NCBI GenBank assembly: GCA_902729315.2
Contig: LR746265.1
Location: forward strand, 6,249,892 to 6,313,891
Length of the DNA stretch: 64,000 nt
Direction of reading: 5' to 3'
Source of the DNA: Spirodela intermedia
Taxonomy: Eukaryota > Streptophyta > Magnoliopsida > Alismatales > Araceae
Under the pieces are notes generated by a model. It was given only the letters and a program-made list of their open reading frames with translations. It ran no database searches and was not told where the DNA came from. Every line of letters begins with the position of its first letter. Within the stretch, counting starts at the first letter, position 1. Positions 32,021 through 43,077 of the stretch are shown here, piece after piece. The position numbers and the translations under genes were made by a program.

Positions 32021-33754
32021 ATGGTAGAAGAACCGGAGGACCCCGTCGGCAGAGCCACCGCCTGTCGCGGCGACGATGCAGTGCATGCCTTGTCGGCGGA
32101 ATGCCGACTCGGCGTAGCTCGGCGCCTCCTCCCCGCCGCTCTGGAGAAGGCAAGGGCTGCCAATGGCTTCGCAGGGCGGTGGAACGCGATCATCTCCAAG
32201 CTCGAGCGCGTGCCGCCATGCTTCTCCGACCTCTCAAGCCACCCCTGCTTCGCCAAGAACGCTCTCTGCGGGGAGCAGCTCCAGTCGGCGTGCCAAATTC
32301 TCGAAGAGGTCATCGCGCTGGCGGGAAGGTGCGGCGGGGAGGCGGCGCCGCCGGTCGGGAAGCTGCGGATGCAGAGCGACCTCGACGCGGTGGCGGGTAA
32401 GTTGGAGCTGATTTTGAGGGACTGCGGGTTGCTGATCAAGACTGGGGTTCTCGGAGAGGCCACCCTCTCGTGTCCGCCATGTGTTCGCTCCGGCGAAGAG
32501 TCGCCGGCGGCGACATCTTCCCCGTCAAATCTCCGTCAGCTGTTGGCCAGGATCCAAATCGGCGACGCAGAGGCCAAAGACCGGGCCTTCGACGGCCTAT
32601 TGGAGATGATGAGAGAGGACCGGGGGAACGTGGTGGCGGCGCTCGGGCGGAGCAATATATCCGCCCTGGTGCAGCTGCTGACTGCCCCTTCGCCCAAGCT
32701 TCGAGAGAAAGTGGCGTCGGTGGTCTGCTCGCTTGCAGAGTCGGGGAGCTGCGACAGTACCTTGGTCTCAGAAGGCGTCCTCCCGCCATTGATCAAGCTG
32801 GCAGAGTCGGGAAGCTTCGCGGGCAGGGAGAAGGCCGCCATCTCGCTCGAGAGTCTCTCAACGTCGGCCAGCACCGCCCGTGCGATCGTCGGCCACGGCG
32901 GTCTCCGCCCCCTGATGGATCTCTGCTTGGTCGGCGATCCGTCGGCCTCTCGAGCCGCCGCCGCCGGCGCTCTGAAGAACCTCTCCGCCGTCCCCGAGGT
33001 ACTCCAGGACCTAGCCGACGAAGGGGCCATCAGACTTGCCGTCGACCTTCTCGACGATTGCGGAGTCGAGCCGAGCACCAAGAAGCACGCCGCCGAGTGC
33101 CTGCAAAATCTCACCGCCGGAGGCGAAAATCTCCGGAGGGCGGTGGTCTCCGAGGGCGGCGTTAGCAGCCTCTTGCTCCACCTCGAGGGCTCCTCGCCAG
33201 AGGAACCCGCCGTCGTCGCCCTGAAGAATCTGGCCGGCTCCATCGCCATGTCGGAGCTCCTCTCGATGGGTCTCCTTCCCCGGCTGACCCACGCGCTCAA
33301 AGCCGGCTCCTTGGAGGCGCGGCGGGCGGCGGCGTCGGCCATCTGCAGGATCTCCAGTTGCCCCGTGGCGAGGAAATCGGCTGGCCGGTGCGGCTGCCTC
33401 CCTCTGCTCATCTCCATGCTCGAAACCAAGGACAGCTGCTCCCGAGAGGCGGCGGCGCAGGCGCTGTCGAACTTGATGAGTTGCACGCAGAATTCCCGGG
33501 AGGTGAAGAAGGACTCCCGGAGCGTGCCGAACCTCGTCCAGCTGCTCGACCCGAGCCCCCACAACACAGCGAAGAAGTACGCCGTCCCCTGCCTCCTGCT
33601 CCTCTCCGCCAGCAAGAGGAGCAGGAAGATGATGATCTCCTACGGCGCCATCGGTTACCTCAAGAAGCTCTCCGAGGAGGACGTCCCCGGCTCCAAGAGC
33701 TTGCTCCAGAGATTGGAGCGAGGGGGGCTGGGGAGCTTCTTCATCAAGAAATAG
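32021..33754 (+). CDS. Armadillo-repeat protein (Vac8/U-box-like ARM superfamily, no U-box), intronless, 577 aa
   Basis: Residues 20-140 form a helical domain like the N-terminal domain of plant U-box/ARM proteins (ALEKARAANGFAGRWNAIIS, CQILEEVIALAGRC, MQSDLDAVAGKLELILRDCG), followed by LLIKTGVLGEATL. From about 165 to 570 there are roughly nine armadillo repeats, for example VAALGRSNISALVQLLT, LREKVASVVCSLAESGSCD, AAAAGALKNLSAVPEVLQDL, KHAAECLQNLTAGGENLRR and REAAAQALSNLMSCTQNS. No U-box lies between the N-terminal domain and the repeats, so ubiquitin-ligase activity is unlikely; a protein-binding scaffold role is inferred. It resembles the product of Arabidopsis At1g01830, from memory. The ATG at 32021 is the first in frame. 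High GC gives long antisense frames. Confidence 0.9.
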   Translation: MVEEPEDPVGRATACRGDDAVHALSAECRLGVARRLLPAALEKARAANGFAGRWNAIISKLERVPPCFSDLSSHPCFAKNALCGEQLQSACQILEEVIALAGRCGGEAAPPVGKLRMQSDLDAVAGKLELILRDCGLLIKTGVLGEATLSCPPCVRSGEESPAATSSPSNLRQLLARIQIGDAEAKDRAFDGLLEMMREDRGNVVAALGRSNISALVQLLTAPSPKLREKVASVVCSLAESGSCDSTLVSEGVLPPLIKLAESGSFAGREKAAISLESLSTSASTARAIVGHGGLRPLMDLCLVGDPSASRAAAAGALKNLSAVPEVLQDLADEGAIRLAVDLLDDCGVEPSTKKHAAECLQNLTAGGENLRRAVVSEGGVSSLLLHLEGSSPEEPAVVALKNLAGSIAMSELLSMGLLPRLTHALKAGSLEARRAAASAICRISSCPVARKSAGRCGCLPLLISMLETKDSCSREAAAQALSNLMSCTQNSREVKKDSRSVPNLVQLLDPSPHNTAKKYAVPCLLLLSASKRSRKMMISYGAIGYLKKLSEEDVPGSKSLLQRLERGGLGSFFIKK

Positions 33755-34600
33755 CCCATTCTGGCCAAACTCCGAGTTTCTTACAGCAGTGACGACGCCA
33801 CGGCAAGGTCCTCCTCTCCTCTGCTCGGAAGGTAATTTGTAGATATTCGAAGGGGGAATTTCCGGGTCCGACCAAGAACTTCATTAACATGTGCCCAGTC
33901 GTGTACCACCGCAACGCCTTATTTGTTTCGAATGGGAATAAATTTATGTCCTGCAAATGCTCCGAGTTCACTTGATTATTTCGCTCGTAATAACCCACTA
34001 GACTCCACTATGGGTAAGTCCTCGCTTTTACACTTTGGTAGGATCTGCCGGAAAATAAAAAGACCACCTTTTTTCATGCTCCCACTGTTAGTTTTATCTG
34101 ATATCCAGCTTTTTTATTCTCACTATTAGTCTCTCGTTTTTGGAAATTATAGAAAAAGGAAAATAGATGTTTTATAATGTTGAAGGAGCATCGGAAATGT
34201 ACCCACTCGAGTAGGATTTGCCGATCAAGTATTAGAAAATTATCGGTAGTTTTTTTTTTTTTTGTGAAAAATTTATAACTGTTGTAGTTCCTATTGGGAG
34301 ATGCCGGTGGATTGATCACAGTATTGCTCCATAGTTTTACCGCTTGCAACTGATTTTAGGATTATAAAAACCAGATTGCAGATTTTTCTCAACAATGATT
34401 ATCCCTGAAGATTTTATTTTCCTGGGTTTCGTTTACAAACTCTTTGGCCGCTTCGTTTGGAATCACATGCACTATGTTTTCGGCGACTGACGCATGAATT
34501 CATTACCACGTTGCTCTGGACTCGGGAAGATCAGGGAGAAACGGAGCTAGTTAGTATTCCACCCACCAACCCGTTGACCTGATGATGCTCTTCATCTGAA
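33755..34600. other. 3' flank of the armadillo-repeat gene, AT-rich
   Basis: AATAAA at 33937-33942, 183 bp after the stop, is a likely poly(A) signal. The rest is AT-rich, with a T run at 34251-34264, and holds no gene. Confidence 0.5.
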
Positions 34601-34619
34601 CCGCAAGGATTCTATGAGA

Positions 34620-34890
34620 CATTATAAGAAGAGCGTAGGTAGAACCTGTCTTCAAGTACCTCACAGATTTTCTTGCAGAACATGATTCAGTTATCTTTCT
34701 TTTTTTTCATTCTAAGGGGCATTATAAGAAGAGCGTCGGTAGAATCTGTCTGCAACTTCCTCACAGATTTTCTTGTAGAGCACGATTCAGTAATCTTTTC
34801 TTCTTTTTTTTGTCATTCTAAGAGGCATTATAAGAAGATCGTCGGTAGAATCTGTCTGCAACTAACTCACAGATTTTCTTGCAGAACAGC
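34620..34890. repeat. Three-copy tandem repeat, about 100-106 bp per unit
   Basis: The segment cattataagaagagcgt starts near 34620, 34720 and 34826 (third copy has gatcgt). Each unit goes on with ggtagaatctgtctgcaac, then ctcacagattttcttgcaga, then gattcagt and a T-rich tract ending tcattctaagg. The third copy stops after the cagaac segment. Copies differ by about 10 percent. It has no coding sense. Confidence 0.85.
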
Positions 34891-37800
34891 TTTTCTCATT
34901 ACAAATTTCCTGATTGTTGATTGAGACTTGCTTGGAAAAGGTCGATCTTTCTTTCGAAACTCCTCTCTGGATTTCCGTTTCCGTCAGAGAGGGGCACGAG
35001 CAGCTCGAGTTTCTAGTCCACTCCTCTCTGCCCACTGCTTCAGCTCTTCACCTCCGTTAACGTTTCAGATGTGGTGGAATGGTTCTGACAGAGCTACTCC
35101 ATCCCCTCGAGCCCGTGTTCTTCCACATTCTCTGATCCCTTTAGTCCTCGGCGCCCGTCAGAAATCCCGCCGCCGATCAAGAGCCGAAGAAGTCCCAATC
35201 TTCATGAGCAGCTAACCTGGCCATCTTCTGTGACTGCTGTCGACCTCACGGTTAGATTTTTCTCCGTCTCGGCCTGTCTACTGAATGGCTCTCGGCCCAT
35301 CGCCCACTGCGGAACGTCACGAACTGGTGCAGGTCTGGAGGTGTCTCGGTGACCAAGACGAGGGCGATGAATCGTATGGTACGAAACAGTTGACTTTGCT
35401 TGTTCGTTGAATCCGAATAATGCACGAAATCCAGGGGAGGGGCATCCAGAAGATCCACGAAGACGTGGTAATAATCTAGGGGGAACTATGAAGAAAATGG
35501 AGGCCCTCGTTCTTCGTCGGCATCGAGGAGGCCGGCGCTGATGTCGCGATGAGTTAATGTAGGCGGCGGGCTGCTATTGCAGGTGGCCTCGGCATCACAA
35601 GGGGTCGCCGTCACGGCCGACCTGGTCGCGACGGCAGTGAGATCCCGCGTTCTGTGACCAGAAGGTCGCTGCCATTGCCGGTGGTGATGACGACGGCGAA
35701 GAAAGAAAGAAGAATGTAGGTGTGAATAGGATCTCCAAGCGACGTCGACCGACTCCGTCGGAGAAATTTCAGCCCCCAGGGACTTGCTCCGCCCAGTCTT
35801 CGCTGGCCGCGTAGTGCCAACCACGACGACTAACCGGGCCGCCTGGTTCTGACGGCCCAAGGGCTTGTACCTTCGCCAGTTGACTCCGACACCCCGTTTA
35901 CTTTGACTCCGTAATCTTGGGAGCTTGCTTTCGCCGACTTGTAGAGCACGCGGGTTCAGAAGGCGTGCGCGAAGATCTGCGTTGAAGGAGAGGCTGTCTG
36001 GTTGGCAGGAGGACCTACAGTGAGGGAGGGAGAAGAGCCCCATAGAACAGTGGAAGAGATCTTCTCAGATCTCGGCCCACCCAAGCAGTGACAGGCCAGC
36101 CGTGACCGCACGTGGTCCTGGCGACCTCCTCCACGGTCCTGAACTTTGGCGGGCCTCTTATGGCGCCCGTGCGGCTCACCACTGTAGTCACTGAAATCGT
36201 ACTGCATGCCAGAAGAGAGAGAGAGAGAGAGAGGAGCCTTTGTGAATCGTTCTACCTATAGTTGCATGATTGTTAACCCAGTCGGATCACACGGGGCAGT
36301 GGGAAGATATCATTATCGAGATTCCCGCGAGAGTCCACTGTTCAACCATGCAATGCCGGTTTCCGGGGGGAGCTACTCCGGCCATGGCGGAAGTACGGTC
36401 TCCGCGAGTTACTCCCGGAGACTTCCCCATGCTTATCCGGATCCATGAGAAGAGAGAGAGAGAGAGAGAGAGAGATTGAGGGAGGAGAGATCGGGATAGG
36501 GGGGTCGTCGATCTCGTCCCACATGACGTCCAATCACCGCGACTTGCAGAGAAGTAAAAGTGGAAGCAAAAGGTTAGGACGACCAGGGAAGAGACGTGGA
36601 ATGGACGTCCCTCGAAACTGACGACTCCGTGTCGTCCTCCCATTGGTTTCATGGCTTGCGTGGGTCTTCCTTTTCTCCGTAGAATGCGGGACGGAGTCAT
36701 TTACTCGCACCAGCCGTCAACAGCTAGCAAAACCTGGCAGACGACTCGCTCCCTCGTCCTTGAATTATTCCCGTCGGCGAGCTGTGGCAGTCATTTACTC
36801 CGACGCCGAAGCAGAATAACCATGGAGCTGGATCTCCCCGCACGAACGACGCCATCGCCGCAGAAAAACTCGGTGGCGTCCCCCCCCCTTCACACCGATC
36901 GCCGAACAGTGCTTCCACCTGGAAATCGACCCCCCTTCTTTCGCGTGTGGGGCATCTTCTGCTCCGTCCTCTGCCGTGCACGCAGGCGGGGACGAGCAAC
37001 GCCGGCGACCATTGACGTCGCGTCAGGCGGCCCGGCGGTGATTAGAGTCCACGCCCTTCCAATCGCCGGCCCACACCTACTGCATCTCTATAGACCGGGG
37101 ACCTCCCCTCGCCTCGCTGGAAGCTCCCCAGCCAATTGGACCCCCATCCGCTTCGCAGTCTGTGGAACCCCACGCTCTGATAATTCACGCAAGTGGCTCT
37201 GGGAAGGTGCACATCAAACAGTGGGTCTGCAACCTCGCACTCTTTCTCCAGAAACCGACCCATCATCGTTGCCAAATTTCCCTTTCCCTTGCACCGAGAT
37301 ATGGTCGACATATTGAAAAGCAAGCGTATGAAATCGAGGATGCCGATCAACTAATTATAACGATAATTTAATAAAAAAAGATAGCCCATATGCGGCTCAG
37401 AGATGTCTATCATCGCCCCTCGCAGGGGTAGAAGCGCCGCCGTCGAGAGTTTCAGACCACCCATGGTCTCCCGTCCACGAATTTCAAACCTGGTAAGCAT
37501 CCAGATCGGCTGTCATCTGCAGCCTCTGGGCTTCTCCTGCGGCTGGGTTTCACACGATGCCCCCTCCCCCCCTTTTCCCCAGAAGGGTTGACATCTCCGA
37601 GCGAGCTAGTTCGATATCAGACTTTGGAATCAATGGCCCACGAAGAAATCGAACGAAGGTTCGACATAACATGTGTGTGATCATGCTATTCGCTGCAATA
37701 TCTATTCTCGCATTAATGGCATGCACAAATATCTATCCAAGTGATTGAGCTCGTGGTTTTCCTCTTTTGACGTGGGTCGCTCATATTTTTCTATATGGCG

Positions 37801-40130
37801 AGAGCAAAAGGTTGATGACAGCGAAAGCCGTGAAGCCAGAATCGAGGCATTGAGAGAACCAAGGGACAAATATCCCTCTCTCTCTCTCTCTCTCTCTCTC
37901 CCTCTCTCGCTATTTGTCTATCCATCTATCTCTATCTCTCTCTATCTCTCTCTCTCTATCAATATCTCACCCTCCTTGTCTCTGCCCCCCTTCATCATCC
38001 ATTTCCCTCCTCTCGTTCTCTCTCACGGATTTGGAGGGGGACGAGGGGGGGGTAGTGATTACGCTAGTATTTACCATTTAGTGAAGCAATCAGGGGAATT
38101 CCAAGGGACCATATCGCACACATTCTCCGATAAAAAAAGAAATAATTTTTTTCTCGCCAATAATTTTTCTACAAAATCACTTTCCTAATCAGTGTTTTTG
38201 AAGCGGAACCTACTTGGATGAATGCCCACACCCGTGTCCTTGTCGGTCAACGGTTTTAGCGAATACCTTGCCACTGCCCACAGCTTTTATTGGTTATGTG
38301 ATATTTTTGGCAATGAAATCAACGCATTTTCCCCCAAAAAAATATATAAAATATTGCCAACAATTCCACGTCATGCAGAGGAAAATAAAACAGTGTACCA
38401 GACGGCGATCAAAAATTCGGGAAGCTCCCAGGTCAAACCAACGAGTCTACCTGCAAGGTCAAACCATTGGATAGATAAGTCTCACAAAGAGCATTTAAAG
38501 TGCACCGCCATATTCTCCAGAGCATCACTCTTCTTTTAGTTCTCACTCCACTCCCTTGCATGACTTCCTCTCTTACCTGCAGATAGCGTTACCTCCCTCT
38601 CTCCCTCTCTCCTTCCAATGAATGAGAGAGAGAGCCCAAAACGTCTATATGACTTGTTTTCTTCACTCCTCTGGTGGATGTGGTAGGGGGGCGGGGGAGG
38701 AAGACAGCTTCTGCAAGAGTAGTTGGAAGCCGTCATTATATATCGAATAGTCTATATTGGTGATGGTCTATGTTCCCAAGATTATCGTCGGACCGACCCA
38801 AAGAGGGCGGCGGGGCTCGGAAAGGGTCCAGAATCGTCAAACTTGGACTTTCAGCGGAACCTTTATCCTTTTCTTGTTCGAGGGCGACGCTTCCTTCAAA
38901 TAATGGAGCGAGGAGTTGTGCAGTCCATGAGGGACCTAAGCTGAGAACAGCCCCCGCATGGGGAGGGGAACGCGGGAGCGATCGCTTCTCCTCCGCCGGT
39001 GGTCTCCAATTCGGAGCAGACAACTCATGTTAAACGCGCACGAGGACAACAAAAGCGATACGGCGTGGGCGACCGCAGCGGCGGGGCCACTCTCCGACGG
39101 GCCAGGGACAGCGGGGATCGCCGCCGCTGCGGCGGGGGATGAGGACGGGACGCGGTGGGGAAGCCGAGCGGCGCTTTCATGTCCAGAGGTGGCCTCCGTC
39201 CCACCTAGCCGAGCCAACGCAGGGAGGTCCCCCATTGGGTTGGGGGGACACGGCGCCGTCTTTATATCAAACGAGCTTCTACTCCCCCAACCTCCTCCGG
39301 TGTACAATTATTTCTCTGCACGTATGACGAGACGACGAGCGACCTATGGCCGAGCCCGCCACCTACTCCATGCCGGCGCAGAGAACTCGTCCCGCGTCCC
39401 CGCCATTGACATATACGTAGATGGCGGCAGTAGTTATGAATCCTAGACTCGGTCTTTGGTGAGCTGGGGGGGGGGGAGTCAAACCCCTCGCATCTGGGAG
39501 GGCTTGGTGCGAGCGGGCGAGGAGTCCACATGTGCCGGATGTGGCCAGCCGCCAATGAGGAGGAAAAGGTGCCGGCGAGGGGGGCTGGGAGGGGCGCACC
39601 AGGGAAGCTGAGCACGTGTTTGAGTAAAGGGCGAGGGGAAAGGCGGAGAGCCCCGCAAGCCAAGGCAAGCCCAGCAGGGGGAAGAGTTCCAGTTAGGCCT
39701 GCAACTGGGTATTGGTCAAGCGCGGATAACCTGTTTGTCGTTTGTCTCGTGAGGGGCGGGGGAGGAACTCTGTTAAGGAACGACGGGAGGAGGAGCGTCA
39801 AAAGCCTCCGTTTCCTTGGTTTGTGTCTCCTCAGCGGCTTACCGCATTTCCTGTAGCCTGTGTAGAGTTGGCCACTGCGACAAGCAACTGGTGACTCGAA
39901 ACCACGTCTAAAGGAGGGCTCTTGCGGACTAGGAGCCCCGCGCCTGCACGCACGATGAGAGCTCCCGCTCAGGGTGGCTCGCTAGCTGTGGGCCCCCTTC
40001 CATCCGGCCCCAATAACTTCTTCTACCACATGGTCTTCTTCTCCGAAGAGTAAACGGTGACGTTCCACAGCGAGGGGTAAGGTTTTCAATTTGACCCCGG
40101 GGACGATCTTCTACGATTCCTCTCTCCGGT
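34891..40130. other. 5 kb gene-poor, mostly GC-rich spacer
   Basis: No recognised gene on either strand. GA/CT runs lie at 36211-36233, 36450-36474 and 37878-37960. Open frames are many, short and overlapping, as expected from GC-rich noncoding DNA or decayed genes. A minus-strand ATG at 36207 opens MQYDFSDYSG and is followed at once by a donor-like GTGAGC, with a CT-rich leader before it, but no following exon could be identified. Confidence 0.45.
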
Positions 40131-40136
40131 GCTCCT

Positions 40137-40143
40137 TATATAG
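40137..40143 (+). promoter_or_regulatory. TATA box of the MATE transporter gene
   Basis: TATATAG, followed by a CT-rich leader (40177-40225) and the ATG at 40520. Transcription would start near 40170, giving a leader of about 350 bases. Confidence 0.6.
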
Positions 40144-40519
40144 ACCGTCTCGGCCCGCCAAATCTCCCCGCACCCAATCGTCTCTCTCTCTCTCGCTCGC
40201 TCTCGCTCTCGCTCTCGATCTCTCCATATCTGCGCCTGGGTCTGTGAGATTGGAGTTACAGGAGAGGGGGCATTACGGTGGGAGGGTCTGTCGAGGAGAG
40301 AAGAGGAAAAGGGGTCGAGATTTGGGAGGAAGCGCTTTTAGGAGACAGGGGAAGAGTCCAAATGGGCGGGGTTGTGGCGAGACGTTAAATAGGAGTCCCC
40401 GCGGCCACCCACATCGCCACCGCCACCTCCCCGCATCTTCATTTCCCCTTCCTCCCCTTCTTCCCCGGCCTCGGGAACTATACTCCAGTCCTAGGGCTCT
40501 GCTGCCGCCTCTTCCGACC

Positions 40520-42286
40520 ATGTGTCGGCAACCCACCAACAACTCTAGCCCTCTCTCGGCGGCGTGCTGCTGTGAGCCACCCACATCCCCCGGCCGCCAC
40601 CGAGACGACGAGCATGCTACCATTCTCACCCCCTTCATCCCCAAGCCCGCAAGTCCACCGTCGCCGCCGCCTCCCCACCATGGCGCCACGGACGCCGTTG
40701 TGGTCGTTTCCCTGCCGTCCGACCTCTGCAAGAAGTCCCACGGTCGTCACCGGGCGATCGAATTCCTGGAGGAGGTCAGGGCCATCCTAGCCATCGCGAT
40801 GCCGATGGTGCTGACCGGCCTCCTCCTCTACTCCCGGTCCATGGTTTCCATGCTCTTTCTGGGCCGCCTCGGGGAACTTCCCCTGGCCGGCGGCGCCCTG
40901 GCCATCGGCTTCGCCAACATCACCGGCTACTCCATTCTGTCGGGGTTGGCAATGGGGATGGAGCCCATTTGCGGCCAGGCCTTCGGGGCCAACCGCAAGC
41001 CCCTCCTTGGACTCGCCTTGCAGCGCACCGTTTTCATGCTCCTCTGCGTCTCCGCCCCCATCGCCCTCCTCTGGCTCAGCATGCGCCACATCCTCGTACT
41101 CTGTGGCCAGGACCCCGCCATCTCCGCCGCCGCTCACGAGTACATCATGGCGTCCCTTCCGGACCTCATCCTGCAGAGCTTCCTCCACCCGCTCCGAATC
41201 TACCTCCGTACGCAGTCCATCACCATGCCACTCACCTTCTGCGCCGCCGCCTCCCTCCTCCTGCACCTCCCCATCAACTACCTTCTGGTCCCCGTCCTCG
41301 GCCTTGGCATCCGTGGCGTCGCCCTGGCCGGTGTCTGGACCAACCTCAACCTCGTACTCTCCCTCATCACCTACGTCCACTTCTCCGGCGTATACCACCG
41401 GACGGGGGGCTTCAAACTGCTGACGGCGGAGGTCTTCCAGGGCTGGAGATCCCTGCTTAACCTGGCGGTTCCCAGCTGTATCTCGGTCTGCCTCGAGTGG
41501 TGGTGGTACGAGATCATGATACTTCTCTGCGGGCTGCTGGCCAACCCCAAAGCGACCGTGGCCTCCATGGGTATCCTCATCCAGACCACCGCCTTCATAT
41601 ACATTTTCCCCTCCTCTCTCAGTTTCGGCGTCTCCACCCGCGTCGGGAACGAGCTCGGAGCCAACCGTCCCAGCAAGGCGCGGACCTCCGCCCTCGTCGG
41701 CCTCTCCTGCAGTTTCGTGCTAGGCCTCACCGCGCTAGGCTTCGCCATGTCCGTGCGACACTCGTGGGCGGCCATGTTCACGGCGGACCCCAGCATCATT
41801 GGGCTGACGGCGGCGGTGCTCCCGATCATCGGCCTCTGCGAGCTCGGCAACTGCCCGCAGACGACGGGCTGCGGCGTGCTGCGGGGGAGCGCGAGGCCGC
41901 GCGCCGGTGCGAACATCAACCTGGGGTCCTTCTACGGCGTGGGCATGCCCGTCGCCATGGTCCTCGCCTTCTACGCGGGGTTCGACTTTGAGGGCCTGTG
42001 GCTCGGCATGCTGGCCGCGCAGGCGACGTGCGTGGCTCTTATGCTGGCCGTCATCGCCCGCACAAACTGGGCCACGGAGGCCGACCGCGCGCAGAAGCTC
42101 ACCGGCGCCTCCCAGGAGGTAATTGCCGTCCACCTCGGCGACCACCACCACGGCGACGTGCAAAAAATCCAGGGGAAGCCCTCCGCCCCCGCCGCGACGG
42201 CGACGGCCCGCGCTGATCGGGTGGATGATGATTCATCGGGCGTAGTTAGTATCAGAATTGAGCAACCCAGCATTGGGCTAACTTAG
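40520..42286 (+). CDS. MATE efflux transporter, DETOXIFICATION 48-51 type, intronless, 588 aa
   Basis: MATE proteins export organic cations, hormones or metabolites in exchange for protons or sodium. After a hydrophilic N-terminus (about 85 residues) there are 12 predicted membrane helices in two halves. The first half has AIAMPMVLTGLLLYSRSMVS, LGELPLAGGALAIGFANITG, YSILSGLAMGMEPICGQAFG and PINYLLVPVLGLGIRGVALA; the second begins with LNLAVPSCISVCLEWWWYEI and has FGVSTRVGNELGANRPSKAR and LGNCPQTTGCGVLRGSARPR. These match the plant DTX48-51 group (includes ADP1/ADS1 and BCD1), which sit on endosomal, Golgi or plasma membranes and affect organ initiation, iron or ABA handling. The hydrophilic tail is His- and Asp-rich. 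The frame is open further upstream, but the ATG at 40520 is the first and lies after the TATA box and leader. Substrate is unknown. Confidence 0.92.
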   Translation: MCRQPTNNSSPLSAACCCEPPTSPGRHRDDEHATILTPFIPKPASPPSPPPPHHGATDAVVVVSLPSDLCKKSHGRHRAIEFLEEVRAILAIAMPMVLTGLLLYSRSMVSMLFLGRLGELPLAGGALAIGFANITGYSILSGLAMGMEPICGQAFGANRKPLLGLALQRTVFMLLCVSAPIALLWLSMRHILVLCGQDPAISAAAHEYIMASLPDLILQSFLHPLRIYLRTQSITMPLTFCAAASLLLHLPINYLLVPVLGLGIRGVALAGVWTNLNLVLSLITYVHFSGVYHRTGGFKLLTAEVFQGWRSLLNLAVPSCISVCLEWWWYEIMILLCGLLANPKATVASMGILIQTTAFIYIFPSSLSFGVSTRVGNELGANRPSKARTSALVGLSCSFVLGLTALGFAMSVRHSWAAMFTADPSIIGLTAAVLPIIGLCELGNCPQTTGCGVLRGSARPRAGANINLGSFYGVGMPVAMVLAFYAGFDFEGLWLGMLAAQATCVALMLAVIARTNWATEADRAQKLTGASQEVIAVHLGDHHHGDVQKIQGKPSAPAATATARADRVDDDSSGVVSIRIEQPSIGLT

Positions 42287-42319
42287 CGCTCTCTCTCTCT
42301 CTCTCTCCCCCTCTCTCTC
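42287..42319 (+). repeat. (CT)n tract immediately after the MATE stop codon
   Basis: CT run beginning one or two bases after TAG, thus in the 3' untranslated region on the sense strand. Confidence 0.9.
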
Positions 42320-43013
42320 GTTTCTTGGCCTGGCCGCAAGTTCTCCTCACTCTTTCCTTTTTCTCAACTGGTGGGAGGAGCAATGTACAAACCAGAGTGG
42401 CGCTCATAGTTTAAACCACAAGCGCCACTGCCTGAGATTAGCTGCTCTATTCTTACTCACTGCTAGCAGCTCACCTCCCTTTTCGAGTTCTTCCTCCCTC
42501 GACCGATCCTCGCCTCTCCCCTCGGTCTTGTATGATCTAAGATCACTCAGTGTAGCAAACAGAGGCAGCGTCTCCGGAAGGAGACGCCTTTCTTCTCCTA
42601 TTATTTTGATTTATCGGCAGGATGATGCTAAGTACTGTATTTTCCTCCTCTTGATTCCTGCTCCAAATTATGAATCAGTCCCGTAATTCACGAGCATCTG
42701 TCCCTCCGGTGAGCAGAAGGAGCTCGTGCATGACTGGCGCGCGGGCTCCTACCACCTCGCCACCGCCCCTTCGATCGACTCCCCCCGCGAGCCAGAGTGA
42801 ATGAATAGGTTTTCTTATCTGCTCGTCAGAATGAATAGGGGCACCTGGACCACATCCCACCAAGTTGTACCACCTCCCTCTGGCTCCTGTTACCTTCCAT
42901 TTGGCACTTGAAGTCCCCAGGGGGTGGATTCCTATCGCATTTGAGTGGCCTGTGTATTTGCCAGCCCTGTTGGGACACCCCTCACGCCATAGCCTTGCAT
43001 GGCTTGATAGAGA

Positions 43014-43018
43014 TAGAT

Positions 43019-43073
<55 letters not shown>
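43014..43073. repeat. (GATA)n/(GA)n microsatellite
   Basis: Starts as agatagatagagata and becomes about 45 bp of pure alternating GA. Confidence 0.9.

Positions 43074-43077
<4 letters not shown>

Noticed and set aside
32536-33615. 359-codon minus-strand frame opposite the armadillo gene
   Set aside because: Shadow of a GC-rich intronless gene; Ser/Arg-rich with no family likeness.
39262-39801. 179-codon minus-strand frame before the MATE gene
   Set aside because: Pro/Ser/Arg-rich, overlaps other frames, and no recognisable domain.
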